DNA from: a virus
Length of the DNA: 33,204 nt
Strand: one strand, 5' to 3'
Virus record (IMG/VR): IMGVR_UViG_3300030102_000641
Span: 1 to 33,204 of that record
Part shown: positions 30,786-33,204 of the stretch, piece after piece
How positions within the stretch are numbered: the first letter of the stretch is position 1
How the letters are laid out: each line of letters opens with the position of its first letter
Translations under genes and position numbers: made by a program
The notes under the pieces: generated by a model
Database searches by the model: none
Told to the model about the DNA's origin: nothing
What the model saw: the letters and a program-made list of their open reading frames with translations, nothing else

Positions 30786-30897
30786 CTTTAATCCTCTCTG
30801 CTGTTTTTCTAATAATATTTTTGTCTCTAGTTGATATTATAACACGCCCCATATCATCGTACAGGATGTATTTAGTTTTGTAGTGTGTGAAGTACAT
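30649..30897 (-). CDS. Small protein with long basic tail
   Basis: 82 aa from ATG 30897, which shares one base with the upstream stop; GGAG lies about 12 bases before. Residues 1-40 look folded (MYFTHYKTKYILYDDMGRVI). The rest is Lys/Arg/Asp-rich and probably disordered. The last 137 bases overlap the next gene. Confidence 0.55.
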   Translation of the reverse strand: MYFTHYKTKYILYDDMGRVIISTRDKNIIRKTAERIKDGRLADDTRGEKSEVREGTKRKRNKKKKGDEVSDSSTTKGVKKKS

Positions 30898-31070
30898 TAC
30901 TTTTGTATCTCCACCTCCAGACAAGCTACAGTCTCAGCCTTGTGTGTCACCATCTTGGCTGCTGTACTCATCTCGATTTGGCACTCCTCTAGTGTAGCGT
31001 AAGTGCCTAACTGATAATGCTCTACACTCTGTCCTGAGAATAGCTGCATCCATATTAATATGTAAACCAT
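30897..31070 (-). CDS. 57-aa exported-type small protein with two cysteines
   Basis: Starts MVYILIWMQLFSGQSVEHYQ: a short hydrophobic signal-like start, then a helical part with Cys at 30 and 50 that could form a disulphide. Similar short proteins occur in marine phages (from memory). AAGGATGG precedes the ATG within a 15-base sequence also present at the next gene boundary upstream. Confidence 0.6.
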   Translation of the reverse strand: MVYILIWMQLFSGQSVEHYQLGTYATLEECQIEMSTAAKMVTHKAETVACLEVEIQK

Positions 31071-31083
31071 TAGTCCATCCTTT

Positions 31084-31209
31084 CTAATCTGTTTGATCTA
31101 TTGCAACTATATTGTAGTTTAGAAAAATATCACTTACTTGCTGTTCATTATAAGCCATTACATATAGACCCATACTAAGCTCTTCAAACTCTACAAAATA
31201 TCTTTTCAT
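31084..31209 (-). CDS. 41-aa small protein
   Basis: MKRYFVEFEELSMGLYVMAY followed by a polar tail ending DQTD; pattern suggests a small beta/alpha fold. ATG overlaps the upstream TAA (TAATG) and is preceded by AAGGATGGAC. Function unknown. Confidence 0.5.
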   Translation of the reverse strand: MKRYFVEFEELSMGLYVMAYNEQQVSDIFLNYNIVAIDQTD

Positions 31210-31556
31210 TAGTCCATCCTTGTTATAAAGTGTTTACCGTCTGGCTGTGGTAATGCAATGATAGCATGAGTATAGAAGTATGCATAGCCATGCTTAGTAA
31301 TCATTTTACCGATGTATGGCAAATCTGCATCATCATCGTAGTCAGATATGTAGTCACCGTTTTCGTTTATCTTACCGCCAAACTCGTACAGTCTGCCAAA
31401 GCCGTAGCGATCTTCCATGAACTGCACCAAGTCTGTGCCATCGTCATTGCCTACGTGTTCAGCTACCCATAGTGGAAGTAGTCCTAGCATCTGGTTAAGT
31501 TCGTGCTTGTCATACTCAGGGTATGCGTTGGTGTTAATCGTTAGTGTTAGTTGCAT
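31209..31556 (-). CDS. Conserved phage protein, unknown function
   Basis: 115 aa, starts MQLTLTINTNAYPEYDKHEL; acidic middle (YISDYDDDADLPYIG) and a hydrophobic YAYFYTHAIIALP strand near the end. No motif identified. GAGGAAA lies about nine bases before the ATG. Confidence 0.65.
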   Translation of the reverse strand: MQLTLTINTNAYPEYDKHELNQMLGLLPLWVAEHVGNDDGTDLVQFMEDRYGFGRLYEFGGKINENGDYISDYDDDADLPYIGKMITKHGYAYFYTHAIIALPQPDGKHFITRMD

Positions 31557-31558
31557 AT

Positions 31559-31744
31559 TTATATTTCCTCTTCTATTGTCTCACCGTATTCAATGTCAAA
31601 TAATATTTCATCGTCAGACATTGATGCAACTTTATTTATAATTGATTGTCTTATTACACCTACATTGTCAGAACAGTTAGGTTCTTTTGTTTTATGTATA
31701 AATGTAAAGCCTAAGTATGCAACGGTATCGTATTGAATATCCAT
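31559..31744 (-). CDS. Small acidic protein
   Basis: 61 aa, starts MDIQYDTVAYLGFTFIHKTK; the C-terminal third is acidic (DDEILFDIEYGETIEEEI). The ATG shares one base with the methyltransferase stop, and the AAGGAG site lies in the last methyltransferase codons. No family recognised. Confidence 0.6.
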   Translation of the reverse strand: MDIQYDTVAYLGFTFIHKTKEPNCSDNVGVIRQSIINKVASMSDDEILFDIEYGETIEEEI

Positions 31745-32715
31745 TATGCTGTCTCCTTTAGTCCTTCAAAGATATGTTTGATTACATCTACTGTCCATCC
31801 GTTGCCTAGCATCTTGTAGCGTTGTGTGTTACTTACGCCACAGGTATACCCATCAGGTACAGTTTGTAATCTCTCACATTCTGTCACAGTAAGCTTACGA
31901 ATATGGTTTGTGTCTACACTATCCCATTCGTGTCTGTCGTAACTACCTCTGCCACCTGATCTGACACACTTAGACTTGTCTCTGACATCATCAAAGTAAT
32001 TGTATGGTACACCCTTGTGAAAGTTAGCTGTGATAGTAAAGGCTTTCTTGGTATCAGGTGTCTGAGTGTACCCATCTGCTCGTCTAGATCCTGCTTGTTG
32101 CCACTTCTCGTTACCTCGCTCCATGTAAGCAATGGACTTGTCACTGTAGTAGTAGACATCATCTATCTGCTCCACTGGTTCTAGTATATCTTTGAGCATG
32201 ATACCTTTGTCCTTTGGTAATCCGTTCATAGGTATGTTTGTCCAATATAATCTCTTACGGTTCTGCGCTGAGACTAGATTACTGTTTATCTCAACAGGTT
32301 CTACACCTAGATAATCAGTAATGACTTGCTCACTCTCCTTCTTCATCTTGACATTCTCTAGCAAGAAATACTTTGGCTTGAGTGCTTTGAGTAGTCGCAC
32401 GTATTCAAAGAATAGCTGTGATCGTGGATCATCAAAGTTGAGTTGCTTCCCTGCAAAGCTAAAGCCTTGACATGGTGAGCCACCGATAAGTAAATCAATC
32501 TTGTGTCCACAGTCAAACTCGTCCATCAAATGAGTGTCAATAGTCTTGATGTTCTTGACATCACCTAAGTGTATCATATCAGGATAGTTAGCCTGGGCTA
32601 CCTTGATAGCATACTTATCAATCTCCGCTGCGAAATAATTTTTTACTGGTATGCCCAGCTTTTCTAGTGCGATCTGCCCACAAGACATACCATCAAATAG
32701 ACTTAATACGTTCAT
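31744..32715 (-). CDS. C5 cytosine-specific DNA methyltransferase
   Basis: 323 aa, complete. Motif I LSLFDGMSCGQIAL (SAM binding), motif IV GGSPCQGFSFAGK with catalytic C82, motif VI ENV (120-122), motif VIII QNRKRLYW, motif IX RKLTVTECERLQ and motif X YKMLGNGWTVDVI are all present in standard order. The target-recognition region is about residues 165-265, so sequence specificity cannot be read. No restriction enzyme gene is nearby, so it is an orphan enzyme. As an early gene it probably protects phage DNA from host restriction or alters host methylation. Confidence 0.95.
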   Translation of the reverse strand: MNVLSLFDGMSCGQIALEKLGIPVKNYFAAEIDKYAIKVAQANYPDMIHLGDVKNIKTIDTHLMDEFDCGHKIDLLIGGSPCQGFSFAGKQLNFDDPRSQLFFEYVRLLKALKPKYFLLENVKMKKESEQVITDYLGVEPVEINSNLVSAQNRKRLYWTNIPMNGLPKDKGIMLKDILEPVEQIDDVYYYSDKSIAYMERGNEKWQQAGSRRADGYTQTPDTKKAFTITANFHKGVPYNYFDDVRDKSKCVRSGGRGSYDRHEWDSVDTNHIRKLTVTECERLQTVPDGYTCGVSNTQRYKMLGNGWTVDVIKHIFEGLKETA

Positions 32716-32717
32716 CG

Positions 32718-32864
32718 TTAGTGTATCTCCTCTTCTATAGTTACTCTGTATCCTTCATTGACGTACTGTATCATAACATCAGTCAAGTCATCAATATTTG
32801 TTAGCCATCGTTGGTTAGCGTGGCGTCCATCACTGGACACCGTTGCTATGTAATATCTAGTCAT
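32718..32864 (-). CDS. 48-aa small protein upstream of the methyltransferase
   Basis: Starts MTRYYIATVSSDGRHANQRW and ends VTIEEEIH; a strand-helix-strand pattern. AGGGT lies about ten bases upstream, and its last codons hold the GAGGAG site of the methyltransferase. Fills the gap between its neighbours. No family recognised. Confidence 0.6.
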   Translation of the reverse strand: MTRYYIATVSSDGRHANQRWLTNIDDLTDVMIQYVNEGYRVTIEEEIH

Positions 32865-32870
32865 GCGCTG

Positions 32871-33089
32871 CTACCCTGCAAAGTGTCGTAGCTTGCGTGG
32901 CGTTGTGCTATGCTCTAAGTACACGGTGCGCTTACCTAAGTGTATGGCTGTCATGCAACCACCAGTGTTGATCTTGTAGCCTCTGCTGTCATGCTTACGC
33001 TTACGTGTCAGACCTTTGTAGCCTAAGAAGTTAAAGCGAAAACCTTTAGTACCATCGTTAAGTGGCTTAGTGGCGAATATTACAAACAT
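32871..33089 (-). CDS. Small basic protein, first gene of the minus operon in this window
   Basis: 72 aa, starts MFVIFATKPLNDGTKGFRFN; basic (KRKHDSRGYK), ends RKLRHFAG. AAGGAG lies six to seven bases before the ATG, and a sigma70-like promoter lies about 30 bases further up. First position suggests very early expression; function unknown. Confidence 0.65.
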   Translation of the reverse strand: MFVIFATKPLNDGTKGFRFNFLGYKGLTRKRKHDSRGYKINTGGCMTAIHLGKRTVYLEHSTTPRKLRHFAG

Positions 33090-33117
33090 GTGTGTCTCCT
33101 TTTCTGTTTGTAGTTTA

Positions 33118-33146
33118 GTTAAATCATAATTTTATTTGGTTGTCAA
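33118..33146 (-). promoter_or_regulatory. Sigma70-like promoter for the minus block
   Basis: On the minus strand, TTGACA (33146-33141), 17-base spacer, TTTAAC (33123-33118; four of six -10 bases). The surroundings are very AT-rich and non-coding (33090-33154). Same spacing and -10 ending as the promoter at 23477-23505. Confidence 0.6.
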
Positions 33147-33154
33147 ACTTTATT

Positions 33155-33204
33155 TTATACATTGTGTATTCTTTTCCATGCTAACCATGTAGCAGCTTGC
33201 ATTT
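33155..33204 (-). CDS. Possible 3' end of a further minus-strand gene (partial)
   Basis: One minus frame runs from the window edge to TAA at 33157-33155, giving a Trp-rich tail (AATWLAWKRIHNV). It stops nine bases before the promoter. Too short to identify; an ATG at 33202 is within it but unlikely to be the true start. Confidence 0.25.
   Translation of the reverse strand, partial: MQAATWLAWKRIHNV

Noticed and set aside
1-33204. Prophage in a bacterial chromosome
   Set aside because: Every recognisable gene is phage-type, there are no host flanks or attachment repeats; a recombinase alone does not show integration.
17738-33204. tRNA or other structured RNA genes
   Set aside because: No cloverleaf or tRNA 3' end was recognised by eye; all intervals over 50 bases are filled by supported small frames except the promoter region at the right end.

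Overview
The window looks like about 33 kb of a marine double-stranded DNA phage genome, and no bacterial gene is seen. The best overall match I recognise is the podovirus group typified by HMO-2011 (a SAR116 phage). The reasons are a family A DNA polymerase with a DnaJ-type zinc finger (two CxxC pairs) spliced into it, a T7-like set of replication genes (primase, DnaB-type helicase, PolA, endonuclease I), a tyrosine recombinase, a class II ribonucleotide reductase and a C5 DNA methyltransferase. The affiliation is inferred from memory of these families, not from a search. Portal, capsid and terminase genes are not in the window, so it is a partial genome.

Layout. Two convergent gene blocks meet at a hairpin near 17.72 kb. 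The plus block (1-17703) is a late, virion block. It starts with three tandem tail-fibre or receptor-binding genes, each predicted to form a six-bladed beta-propeller. Four small or coiled-coil proteins follow, two of them with a C-terminal membrane segment. Then come a 1389-residue fibrous protein with an unbroken 11/22-residue repeat, a virion protein with a peptidoglycan-binding domain, a three-helix membrane (holin-like) protein, two marine-phage structural proteins, an SLT-type muramidase and a 1228-residue internal virion or ejection protein.

The minus block (33204 to 17738) is the early and replication block, read right to left. After a sigma70-like promoter at about 33.13 kb come two small genes, the cytosine methyltransferase and a string of very small genes (31-115 aa). 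These are followed by the tyrosine recombinase, primase, a GIY-YIG nuclease, three small genes, helicase and DNA polymerase. A second strong promoter lies in the last codons of the polymerase gene. It drives an SSB-like protein with an acidic tail, a Cas4/RecB-like Fe-S nuclease, a T7-type Holliday-junction endonuclease, a DUF3310 (T7 gp1.7-like) protein, class II RNR and three tiny genes.

Genes are packed with almost no spacers. At least twelve junctions share one base between stop and start (TAATG or TAGTG), and others use ATGA or GTGA. Several genes of 31-58 codons, too short for usual ORF cut-offs, fill every apparent gap in the minus block; I give coordinates for each. No tRNA, rRNA, CRISPR array, insertion sequence or reverse transcriptase is visible. 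The longest stretch without an assigned gene is the 115-bp promoter region at the right end.
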